Origin: Rotaria sp. Silwood1 | Taxonomy: Eukaryota; Rotifera; Eurotatoria; Philodinida; Philodinidae | NCBI GenBank assembly: GCA_905250075.1 | Contig: CAJNOP010000090.1 | Location: 1 to 64,000 of the forward strand | DNA: 64,000 bases | Direction: 5' to 3' | Part shown: piece after piece, positions 50,677-59,755 of the stretch | How positions within the stretch are numbered: position 1 is the first letter of the stretch | Layout of the letters: the number at the start of each line of letters is the position of its first letter | Notes under the pieces: generated by a model | The model's database searches: none | The model's input: only the letters and a program-made list of their open reading frames with translations | Told to the model about the DNA's origin: nothing | Program-made: the position numbers and the translations under genes

Positions 50677-52202
50677 TTACACCATATCATAATTATCATC
50701 TTCATCATCGGATTCATTAATTTTTCGTTTATTTGTATTCGATGATGAAAATAAATCATTTGAAGCAAAACTTCCACTTGCTGTTGTTGTTGTTATTGTT
50801 CCTGTTAATGGATTATAATGATCGGTTATAAATGTTGTAGCTGATGGATTATTAGATGTACCATGTTGCTGTATTGTCTTTGAAAAAAAAAAAGGAATTA
50901 TCTTTTTTTTTTCTTTTAAATAAAGAAAACAAATTCATACTTGATTTGTTGAATGTTCATTTGATGTATCTTTTAATTTGTAATTAGGTGCTAATAAACA
51001 GAATCTATCAGCTGGTAAACGTGGACCAGAAAAATTTCTTATTGGTGGTAATGGATTTTTATTTTTAGTTTTTGCTAATTCAGTTAAAGTCTAAAACAAA
51101 GGAAATCTCTAAATGTCTGAATACTACAATATTTTTTTCGGTTGGATAAGACCTAACATGAATTATGAAGTTCACAAAATTTGCTTTTTTGATATGAACG
51201 GAAAAACTATTCCTGATTAAGTCAGCTAATCTTGCAATAGATTTTGGGAAAATTTTGGTCTACAGAGTGATATGTTTTTCTTCCAGAAGAAATATCGGTT
51301 TTCTGAAGTTGAAGACTCTTTCAAGATGTGCCTGAAGATGATTTGTATCTAATGAAAGATTGATGTACAGGCGTCTACAGATCAGGTCATTTTCTACTCT
51401 CAGACACATTTTGAACGAGTCGGCAACATCAGGAAAACGACGTTTCTTCAAAAAAAAAATATGTCGTTCCATAGAACAAAATTTTTCCAAAGGTATTGTA
51501 AGAGAAGACTTGATAAAGATTACTTTTTTCGTTGATATCAAATAAACAGAATTTTCAAAGTTCATAACTCCTGTTAGATTTTACTCAACCCAAAGGATAT
51601 TATAATATTTAGACGCATAAACGTATTCTCTAGTAACTGAGAGCTTATATTTCTGCACTACTTTGTTGTTATAAGCTTTCTGAGGATATTAAATCACTAT
51701 ATCAAAACTGTGACTTAGCAGAAAAAAACACTTTATGTTATCTCAGGTCGTCACAAACAAAAACTAGTTACTCAAAAGAATAACTAACAAGAGGAGTGTG
51801 TAATCCATGGAAAAGCGTTAGTTCTTTTGAAAGTATATTATAGAAAGCACATCCTTCTTCAATTTTTTACATCTTTTGGTGGCATTGTTGAATGTTCTTC
51901 AGCCCAATTTTGACAAGCTAATTTAATATCCTCCAGTTCAACTTGTTTTCGTCCAGCATGTATTGAATATAATTTTGCTTCTTCTAACACATCTGTTGTA
52001 TATTCTTTAAAAAATGAAAAATGAATTAAATAACAATGAAATAATTGTTTGTTTTTTTTTACGAACGATGCATGAAATCAAGTACCATAGGTATTAATTT
52101 TGGTTCATAATTGGTTATACCCATTTCTTGAAGCATTGTTTGAACAACAATTCCATCTTTTGGTAAACGATTTTGTTCATCAGTTGATGATGGATTACTC
52201 AT
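50677..52202 (-). CDS. TAF9: TFIID subunit TAF9
   Basis: Histone-fold subunit of TFIID and SAGA-type complexes, acting in RNA polymerase II initiation. Four exons: 52067-52202, 51871-52004, 50941-51090, 50677-50877 (TAA at 50677-50679), for 206 residues. The histone fold starts near LPKDGIVVQTMLQEMGITNYEPK and continues through DVLEEAKLYSIHAGRKQVEL and EDIKLACQNW. The TAF9-specific block NPLPPIRNFSGPRLPADRFC follows, then an acidic end DDEDDNYDMV like that of animal TAF9. Exon 1 must end at the less consensus donor C|gttcgt: using the stronger gtaaaa 4 nt downstream shifts the frame into stops, whereas this choice keeps the family spacing. An acceptor (ttatttctag) lies 5 nt before the ATG. 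Intron 3 (780 bp) contains a fold-back element. Confidence 0.9.
51105..51620. mobile_element. Fold-back element in TAF9 intron 3
   Basis: Two arms of about 200-240 bp are inverted copies: for example TTGATATGAACGGAAAAACT on the left and, reverse-complemented, TTGATATCAACGAAAAAAGT on the right, and ATCTTGCAATAG against TCTCTTACAATAC. Arm identity looks like 70-80 percent. Boundaries are approximate and no target duplication was fixed. It encodes no protein, and the 101-codon frame on the minus strand is a by-product of one arm. Confidence 0.65.
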
Positions 52203-52213
52203 TTTATCTAGAA
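52203..52213 (-). promoter_or_regulatory. TAF9: Splice acceptor just before the TAF9 start codon
   Basis: Minus strand: a T-rich tract ending ttatttctag, then ATAAA, then the ATG. The 5-nt leader left after splicing suggests trans-splicing of a leader exon, though a cis 5' UTR intron is possible. Confidence 0.5.
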
Positions 52214-52526
52214 ATAAAACAACATAATTAAATGAATCATTGAATACAATAAAAAAAGACACAAATGTTTTTCTCGTGTATTTTTAATTAAAACTATTCA
52301 ACCAATAATTTAATTTGAAGATGTAAATATTTTCTTTTTAATCAAACAGAAAAAGCTATACTTGATTTCTTACAATATCGATAAGAAGCTAGCATAATAC
52401 GACGAATTACTACGACGAAAACTGAAATTTCATTGGTTCGAAAATTAATCAATAGAAATACAATAATATGAAAAACACCATTATGGTGCCCAATGCACGA
52501 CTAATGGTGCAACATAGCAACATATG

Positions 52527-52789
52527 CACTCTAAAAAATGCCGTGCGTCTTGCAAGACACTTCAAGTGTCTATTCTACATTTATTTTGCTTGAGAGTCTA
52601 AAATTGGTTATCCGTTGACACTTGACACGTCTAACTGAGACACGTGATGCGTCTTTTTTCTAGTCGTATGATGTGGCTTAGCTAGACGTGCCAACTATCA
52701 ACGGATAACCAATTTTAGACGCTCAAGCAAAATAAATGCAAAATACACACTCGAAGCGTCTTGCCTAAGCGTCTTAATTTTTTAGAGTG
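52527..52789. mobile_element. 263-bp palindromic MITE upstream of TAF9
   Basis: Ends CACTCTAAAAAATGCCGTGC and its inverted partner (GCGTCTTAATTTTTTAGAGTG) bound a nearly complete palindrome whose best-kept inner part is TTGGTTATCCGTTGA (about 52614) with its complement. It contains many direct and inverted GACRCGTC-like motifs. The target duplication is unclear, so the superfamily is left open. Confidence 0.7.
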
Positions 52790-53718
52790 TGAAATCCATG
52801 TTAACTAACCGCGACAGCCTAGTACATTTCAAAAAACGAGAACCAAGCAAAAAAAAATACCGAATACCTCTTCCATTAGAGGAAATACAAAAAACTCACA
52901 CTTAACAAAGCGTAAGATATACCTTACCACAACCATAAAAGATGGGTCCTGAGCTGATCAACATCCCCAAAACCGCTAATATCATGGGACAACAATACTT
53001 ATAATACGACAAATCTAACGCGTCTTAGCTGACCATTTAATTCATACTCCGCCATTCCGCATCCCTTCATACCAAGCAAAGTTTCCTTCCGTATGCGACA
53101 ATCTTCACATTCGTTCATACAGCCGAAGCTTACCACGCGAAGCGCACCATCGAGCACAATCAGTGATACCGTCGTCGACAGGTTTCTCTGAAATGAGCCG
53201 ATCAATCGATCGTCAAAACCATTGCCAATCATATAATTCGGTACTATGTAATAGAGAATTCAATTCTGCATCGAATGGTGGTCAATTTAATCTATGAATT
53301 CATTTCATACTCTGCAAAGTATGTCCTAGTAGATGATGCGTGATCTCGCCTGGAAGGAATTTTCTAGAAAAACTACCTCGCAGCGACATATAAAACCATT
53401 GTCGGGGAATTGCTAAAGTAGGCTTGGATAGAGAATTCAATCCTCTTTCGACTGGTGGTGAATTTAATATGTGAATTTATTCCCTCCTGGACAAGGTATA
53501 CCTTTGAATGTGTTTACTGATCGCCCGGAAGAGTGTTTTCTTCAAAAAGTGCTTCACAGTGAGAGATGAATCCATTGTCGATGAATTTCTTGAAGGATGT
53601 GTGCGGGGGGAGGGTGTGGGTATGGGGCCTTCCTTTAGACTCATCCGCACCCACACGTTGCGCTACCTATTAACAACACTATTACATATTTCATAATTAT
53701 TTATAAACTAGATAAAAC
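52790..53718. other. Unexplained, less A+T-rich stretch
   Basis: Composition is more balanced than the surroundings. It holds a 77-codon minus frame at 52999-53232 (with CMNECEDC) of no recognised family and a tandem duplication at 53251-53604. A partly self-complementary GTGTGCGG...CCGCACCCACAC patch is at about 53598-53656. Confidence 0.35.
53251..53604. repeat. Two-unit tandem duplication, ~177-bp period
   Basis: Unit 1 (from ATAGAGAATTCAATTCTG at 53251) and unit 2 (from ATAGAGAATTCAATCCTC at 53428) align along their length, including GGTGGTSAATTTAAT and the later CATTGTCG. The units are diverged, so the duplication is old. It may be a remnant of a longer satellite. Confidence 0.6.
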
Positions 53719-54094
53719 CTTTGTTAAATATTCGGTCATCGAATTGTGAACAAGAAAAGTAGCGGCCTCAAGATCATAAAACTATTCTGTATCGTGAAGA
53801 AATTGTGCTTCAAAGTAATCGTTGTAAATTGTTAATGTCGGAGATGTCATTTGATTACTGTTATATGGTACAGATGAATTTTCGACAAAATCAAGTTCGA
53901 CTAAGAGCATCGAAATAATATTTAAAAACAAAAAAGTTATTTTTTATCTTTCCCATAACTTTGTATAACTCCGCTAATTAAGCGAGTATTAATCACTTCA
54001 TTGTTACGTTTAGCTTTGATTAATTGAAGGTACGCTGATGTTACTTCTCTATTTAATAGTGAAGAAATGCTAACTGTCAAATTTCCATAACCAT
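53719..54094 (-). pseudogene. Cullin-1-like pseudogene fragment
   Basis: Two exon remnants, 53954-54094 and 53719-53900, match the N-terminal repeat region of cullin-1, the SCF ubiquitin-ligase scaffold. The first has [18 protein letters not shown] and [15 protein letters not shown]; the second has PTLTIYNDYFEAQFLHDTE and, after the stop, SMTEYLTK. Two defects are visible: a TAG stop at 53782-53784, where cullins have the R of the DTERFY block, and a GG in place of the GT donor at 53952-53953. The rest of the gene is absent. The phase across the intron is otherwise right, so it derives from an intron-containing gene rather than a processed copy. Confidence 0.75.
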
Positions 54095-54695
54095 CTAAAT
54101 TTTTATTTATTAAATGATTTCTATTGAATATTTTTTTTTTATTTAGATTTGTTTAGTAATTTCTATGATTATTTTATTTTTTCTTTATTTTAATTTAGGA
54201 TAATATTCAAAAATATATTATTTAATACAATCTAAATAATTCATTGAAAAGAGAAACTTATTATGTATTTTAATATTTCTTTTTTTAATTTTGTCAAAAT
54301 TATTCACTTAAGAGATTTTTATCAATAAAATTTCGTTCTTTATTCGATTTTTATTCTTTTTTGAATTGTATGAAGAATTATCATACAATGTAAGAGATGA
54401 ATATGACATAATAATACTATATATCTCTTTCTATTTTAAATCCAAAAAAAACAAATGAAAATAATAAACAATGCAATATGTTGAAAATCTATATGTTTTC
54501 AAGAATACTAATTAATATCTGTGGTCAAGTTCACTAATATTTTTCAATATGAATGCTATTATGATCAAGACGTAGAAAATGTATTGCTATACATTTAATT
54601 AAACAAATTTGATTATCGTTCAAATTATTTCTAAATAAAAGCAAAGTAAAATATTTCTTTGTTTTTTTGAAAGAGAAAAAAAAACAATAACTCAC
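54095..54695. other. Very A+T-rich gene-free spacer
   Basis: Nothing recognised. It separates the cullin remnant from the orphan exon. Confidence 0.4.
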
Positions 54696-55318
54696 GAACA
54701 AATTATAAATTCTTGATCATGTCTAGATTTTTTCATTGCATGAATTGATTCAGATAATAATGAATAAAGATTGTCTAATTTTTGTATTAATTGATTTGAC
54801 TTATTCATTTTTTCATCATTAGATAAATTATTCCAATCGATTTTCATACATTGAAACATATCATGAACGATACAAGTAATAATTGAATTGCTTTTGGAAG
54901 AATTAATAGTCATATCAATCATTTTTTTATATAATTTTTTTATTGACATTGGTGTTGTACTATTTGGTTGTATAACACTTTGTAAATAACCACGAAATAC
55001 TTCCATTAGTCCCCGACTATGTAATGTCCCTTGATAAAACATAAGTTTTCTTTTGTTTTCTAGGTTTTCTTTGTCTTTTGCATCACATAATTCCTTTATT
55101 AATTCACAAGTACGAGATTGTTGAAGAAATAAACGATCATACATCGAGCTCTTTTCTTCAATTAAGCGTTCATATTGATCACGAATCGCTTTTACTGTTG
55201 CTAATGATGATGGATTAGATGAAAAAAGATGACAAAGAATTTCATCAGAAAAAGCTGGTGAATTATTTATTGACCGTTGATGTTTTAAAATTGATCCGAT
55301 AAATCGTTTTAGTATTTT
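54696..55318 (-). CDS. Orphan internal exon of an unrecognised gene
   Basis: An open exon of 623 nt bounded on the minus strand by an acceptor (tttag at about 55319-55321) and a donor gtgagt after 54696. It encodes about 207 residues of a soluble, helix-rich protein: KILKRFIGSILKHQ, YERLIEEKSSMYDRLF, ELIKELCDAKDKENL, SIKKLYKKMIDMTI. I do not recognise the family. No partner exon is visible on either side within the window: 55797-56011 is non-coding and the 5' side is then occupied by transposons, while 54094 and below belongs to a cullin remnant. It may be a gene fragment cut off by insertions, or an exon of a gene with distant exons. The frame itself has no stop. Confidence 0.45.
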
Positions 55319-55381
55319 CTAAATCATAAAAATAAATAAATATTTATTACTAGCATCAAAAATCAACGAAAATTTAATTAA

Positions 55382-55796
55382 CCCAGGTCGATCATTCCGG
55401 ATGTTCGTAACGGCGTCGTAAACGGTATAAAAAGACGCTATTACGGGCCGTAATCCGTCAGCCCGTTTTACGACCACCGTTTAGTGCAGTAAACGATCAT
55501 CGTTTTTACAAGAAACAGTCATCGTTTTTCACCGTATTTTAGCCGTAAAACGGTATGCCGAAAAACGATCTCCATACAATATCGTGCAATATTATACAAT
55601 ATTGCTTCTCGCATTATTTTCATCATTCCATTTTACGGCTAAAATACGGCGAAAAACGATGGCCGTTTCTTGTAAAAACGATGATCGTTTACTGCACTAA
55701 ACGGTGGTCGTAAAACGGGCTGACGGATTACGGCCCGTAATAGCGCCGTTTTATACCGTTTACGGTCATTTACGACGCCGTTTTCTTTGACCTGGG
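55382..55796. mobile_element. CpG-rich 415-bp palindromic element
   Basis: An almost perfect palindrome: ends CCCAGGTC (55382) and GACCTGGG (to 55796), arms of about 190 bp around a short A+T core near 55572-55605. The arms are packed with CGTTTTACG/AAACGAT/CCGTAA motifs, which gives far more CpG than the surrounding DNA. No protein is encoded. The flanks (TTAA on the left, AAAT on the right) do not give a clear duplication. It lies just upstream of the orphan exon's acceptor, so within the presumed intron. Confidence 0.75.
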
Positions 55797-56011
55797 AAAT
55801 AAAGATTTATATAAATATGAATAGTTAAATTTCTCAAATAAATATTTTTCATTAAAATAATAAAATATTTCTATCTTGAAATATATTTGGAATTATTGTT
55901 AGTGAGAAACTCAATCTTATAAACTTTCTTTTTAATGAAATAAATAAAAAAGAAAAATATACGTATTATCAAGTGATAACATCTAGAAGTTTATTGGACT
56001 GATATATGCAT

Positions 56012-57224
56012 TAGAGATGCCAACAGGCCACTTTTTTTCGGCCTGGCCTGGCCTCACCTAGCCTATAGACCAGGCCCAAAATCAAAGAGTGGCCTGCGGC
56101 CTGGCCTGATCTGCAGGCCAAACCAGGCCAGTTGATGTTTCCGATTTTTCAAATCTATTAAATTCTATAACTCTGCATTAATGCATGATTCCAATTTCAA
56201 TTATTTATTGAGTTTATTTTCATGAAGATAATGAAATAACAAGTTTTTGCACAAAGTAGCAAATTAAAACAAAGAGACAATCATCTTAAATATTTTTCAT
56301 GCAAGAAAGACTTGAATTTACGAGATTTTTTGATGATATCAATACTTCTTCGCATAATCGAAAGATATTTAAGCATAATAACAAAAACAACATATGATCC
56401 GGGATACGGCGAAGAATTAAAAGAAAATATAAATCCAAAAATAGACTAATATAAGCCAACAGGAGATGATTTATTATTATCAACAATATCGTATTGTTGT
56501 TTTTCATGTTTTAATAAATAACATATTCGTTCACTAGAATATGATAACGAATTTGACGAAGAAGATGATGAAACATTTGTATTTGACGAAGAAGAAAATG
56601 TTGAAACATTTGTGTTTGATGATGTAGTAGTAGATGAAACAGGAGAGGTGGATAAAATCTGAATATCATCAATTGACATTGTTGTTGAAATAGATGAAGC
56701 AGGAGAGATTGATAATATATGAATATCATCAATTGACATTGAAGAAATAGATGAAGTAGAAGATGTTGATAAACGATGAATATGTTCAGTTGACATTGTT
56801 TATTTAAGTTGTTGCCTATTAAAAAAATTGTAAAAAGAAACGTGTTTTGTCTTTCAATTAAAGAAAATCATTGTTTACTTTATTTTCGCTGAAATAAATC
56901 AATCATAAATATTGTCTCCTCTCCTTTATTCATTCAATTCGTTTACTCTTGTGGTCTATACTATTCACCACTTATAAATGACGACGTTAAAAGTGAACAA
57001 AATCATCAACTTGTGGTGTCATCTCATGTTTCAAGATGACTACTAGAGAAATGAATATCATATCGCAGCCAGGCCACCCATTTTGGCCTGGCCTGGTAAC
57101 CAGGCCGGATATTAGATGGACAGATCAGGCCAGATCAAAATTTTAAAATTCAGCCTGGCCAGGTGGCCTGGCCTGGTAGGCCACCCGGCGCCTGCCAGGC
57201 AGCAGGCTAGGTCGGCAGCTCTGA
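56012..57224. mobile_element. hAT-like element with GGCCTGG-rich subterminal repeats
   Basis: The left end TAGAGATGCCAACAGGCC and inverted right end CAGAGCTGCCGACCTAGCC resemble hAT termini. About 120 bp inside each end is filled by direct and inverted GGCCTGGCC motifs, typical of transposase-binding subterminal repeats. No convincing 8-bp duplication was found. The interior has only a low-complexity frame on the minus strand (56446-56796), so the element is nonautonomous or decayed. Confidence 0.6.
56446..56796 (-). CDS. Low-complexity ORF inside a hAT-like element
   Basis: 116 codons from the ATG at 56796. It opens with three degenerate repeats of about 20 residues around MSIDDIQILSTSPVSS, then a Ser/Thr/Asn-rich run, and stops after SPVGLY. 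It may be the disordered start of a transposase whose remainder is frameshifted, since open stretches continue in other frames to about 56286. No zinc-finger or RNase H-like motif could be read, so function is unknown and expression doubtful. Confidence 0.3.
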   Translation of the reverse strand: MSTEHIHRLSTSSTSSISSMSIDDIHILSISPASSISTTMSIDDIQILSTSPVSSTTTSSNTNVSTFSSSSNTNVSSSSSSNSLSYSSERICYLLKHEKQQYDIVDNNKSSPVGLY

Positions 57225-57849
57225 CTTGTACCAATTACAAAAAATTCACTAGCATATTTTTCAGCATTAACTAAATGAGGGAATTTTTTTTTGTGTCATG
57301 ATATCGTCTTAAACATTGAGCAAAACGAAATCATGATGGTATAATCATTAGAAGTGTTTGTAAAAGTACTTGTTGCCAACCATTACACAATAAACCACGT
57401 GTTGATGATGAAGAATTGACTGGCCACCATCCAACGTCATAAATATAAAAACAAAAGAAATATTCAATATCAAAAAATATAAATTCAAGTGATGTTAATT
57501 GATCACCAAGCCAAAAATCAACAAAACCAACACGACAAAATGGTGCACAAATCATTCGACCCAAAGTTTTTAAAAACCAAAATCGAGCATGATGATAAAG
57601 TGTTGGTGTTGGATTAAATAAAAATAAAAGAATTAATGTGACAAAACCAAATGGTTGAATAAATTAATGAACATCAAAATAATATGATAAAATAAATCCC
57701 GTAAAACTTAAAAACCATAAAACAAATAGAATAGTACCTATTTCTAAAACTTATTGATAAGTTAAATGATTTCGTGGATCTATTTTAAATATTAATACAT
57801 CATTAACACCAGATGATGACCAATCATATACATTAATATCGACTAGAAC
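57225..57849 (-). pseudogene. XPR1-like phosphate exporter pseudogene (EXS domain)
   Basis: The frame reads as the EXS domain of the XPR1/SYG1 phosphate exporter family (a host transporter): INVYDWSSSGVNDVLIF, then NPTPTLYHHARFWFLK, VGFVDFWLGDQLTSLEF and RFAQCLRRYHDTKK, then FPHLVNAEKY. It is dead: two in-frame TAA codons (after HLTYQ and FDVH), a TGA at 57331-57333 where the family has Trp, and a one-base frameshift in a poly-A run near 57290. Both ends are cut exactly at transposon boundaries (57224 and 57850). About 200 residues carry no intron. The rest of the gene is not found in the window. Confidence 0.85.
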
Positions 57850-57915
57850 CATAGGCGGCGGAACGTATAGGCTTGAAAGGCTTGAGCTTCATCTGAATTG
57901 GGCACTATTAGGCTC

Positions 57916-57944
57916 ACGAGGGAACATCCCCAACTGTCCAATCG
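57916..57944. repeat. Fold-back element left end, cut by the gap
   Basis: ACGAGGGAACATCCCCAACTG followed by TCCAATCG resembles the left terminus of the element at 29461-30089. The rest falls in the run of Ns. Confidence 0.5.
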
Positions 57945-58044
57945 NNNNNNNNNNNNNNNNNNNNNNNNNNNNNNNNNNNNNNNNNNNNNNNNNNNNNNNN
58001 NNNNNNNNNNNNNNNNNNNNNNNNNNNNNNNNNNNNNNNNNNNN
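57945..58044. other. Assembly gap of 100 N
   Basis: Exactly 100 undetermined bases, the conventional filler for a scaffold gap of unknown size. The repeat boundary just before it explains why assembly failed here. Confidence 0.98.
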
Positions 58045-58657
58045 TTGGAATCTAGAGTTGTTTGGATAGACAGAACTTATTTCAGTGCAGAAAATTGAAA
58101 CTTTCTGCGCGTTTATCTATTTATCGAGGTGAAGAGAACTGAAAAATTGATATGGCAATAAAGTTCACTATATATATCGCCATGATTTTTAGCGGCATCT
58201 TTTCTTTTTATTCATACAAAGTGGCATGTTAAATAAATCGATCATAAAATGATGTGCTCCAAACGTAATGCATCTGTATTCTCTTTCGCGATATTATCAT
58301 TCACTCAATATATTGAGTGGAAATACAACTCTAACAATTAAAACTATGGCAAAAATATTAAATAAATAGTCTTAAAAAATTGATTTCTACACTTATCTGG
58401 ATCTCGATATCTCGTATTCTATGGACCCATTTGACATCATGAATCTACTACGGTGGTAGGTTACGATAGCATTCATAATTTTCAAAATACTGTTTCATGG
58501 TAATGCATATTTGATTAGAAAAAATATCTTCTTTCGAGTAAAATATCAGCGTCCATATTTTACGTTATAATTATCAAATATCATTGAAACAATCTAGTAG
58601 GTTCGTTTTTAAATATTTTACAAAAAAAAACAAAAAATTAAACAACCTAATCCTCAT

Positions 58658-59283
58658 GAGAGATCTGCAAGAACCTCCGAACTCTGGCGGTTTCGGAATC
58701 GGAGAATTGATAGAAATTATAGAGGCTTCGAAAATGTTTTCTTATTTTTTCCGATGCAGCATGGTGGAAATTATTCCTAACTGCAGTTGTATTTTAAGAT
58801 TTTTTAGGTACTAATTTAACATAATCGTACTCTTTTTTAATTAAATTTAGAATTTCATCTCGGGACAAGCGCTTAGCTGTTAACGCAAATATATTTGATA
58901 GACAAACAAAAATTTGAGATTCATTCAATTTTTATTTTCTTGTCTTACACTCAACATATCTGTTTATTGGCTCATAATACTATTGAATGAATCATTTATG
59001 TATTGAGTAAATAGAACATTCGATAATTACACAAACCCTGTTACTAAGGCTAAAATGATAATCTTGGAGTGTTGCATAATGGAGTGTATATGAAATAATA
59101 AATGATTTTACAAGTGAAAACGTAATGCCTAAATGATCCCGAATCAGATTGAATTTGTGATATTACACTGACCCTAGGTTACATAATGTTGCAGCACATG
59201 TAAGTTGTCGCTGATTTACGAATAATAATTTTCAGAGTTTTTCGAAGTCAAAGTTAAAAAAAGCACGACTTCACAGGTCTCTA
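58658..59283. mobile_element. Nonautonomous hAT-like element, copy 2
   Basis: The left end GAGAGATCTGCAAGAACCTCCG and inverted right end TAGAGACCTGTGAAGTCGTG belong to the family at 6901-7622. Flanking octamers ATCCTCAT (58650-58657) and ATTCTCAC (59284-59291) agree at 6 of 8 positions. It is nested within the larger hAT-like element. Confidence 0.5.
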
Positions 59284-59755
59284 ATTCTCACTCTTCACAG
59301 TAACTGTCTAATAAGCATTTAATATGATTAAATCAATTGAAAAAATTCGCTTTGAGCTTCTATAAACCAAACGCGACATAATCATTATTTGCTGGCACAT
59401 ATTTATAATGAAAAATTTGATCAAACCGAACCAGCTTAAATAATGTCAACGTTCATATCGTCAAATGAGAAAGAATAAGCTTTTTATTGAATTGATAGTC
59501 CAATTTGAGTATGAAATAAATGATTCTTATACTCTGTGGAGCTTTTGTAGCTTTGTAAAGATTTAAAAGTTCTTCCATTAAACGACAGAGAAATAGCGCG
59601 GTGCCTTTCATGACCACAACAGAACTAAATAGTCTGCAATAGTTTGACATCTGAACTTCATTCAGTTATATGTCAAAGTAATATGTAAGTTTGCTTAGGA
59701 TAACAAAAAACATTCACTGAGCCTCACCTGATTTTGAAACGTTCCGCCGCCCCTG

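Larger units (their letters stand above)
57850..59755. mobile_element. hAT-like element spanning the assembly gap
   Basis: The left TIR CATAGGCGGCGGAACGT (57850-57866) and inverted right TIR CAGGGGCGGCGGAACGT (59739-59755) match at 15 of 17 positions and resemble the hAT element at 6458-7955. Flanking octamers do not match, so the duplication has decayed or the two ends belong to different copies. The interior contains a fold-back fragment at 57916-57944, the gap, and another nested element at 58658-59283. No transposase is visible. Confidence 0.55.

Noticed and set aside
51260..51565. 101-codon minus-strand frame in TAF9 intron 3
   Set aside because: Lies within the arms of a fold-back element and resembles no protein.
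57331..57849. In-frame TAA codons in the XPR1-like frame as evidence of a reassigned code
   Set aside because: Myosin VIIa, TAF9, the receptor and the transporter all end at TAA with normal lengths, so TAA is a true stop; the frame also has a TGA and a frameshift.
6458..59755. The two hAT-like elements at 6.5 kb and 57.9 kb as copies of one element
   Set aside because: Only the terminal CATAGGCGGCG block agrees; beyond it the sequences differ, so they are related by superfamily ends only.
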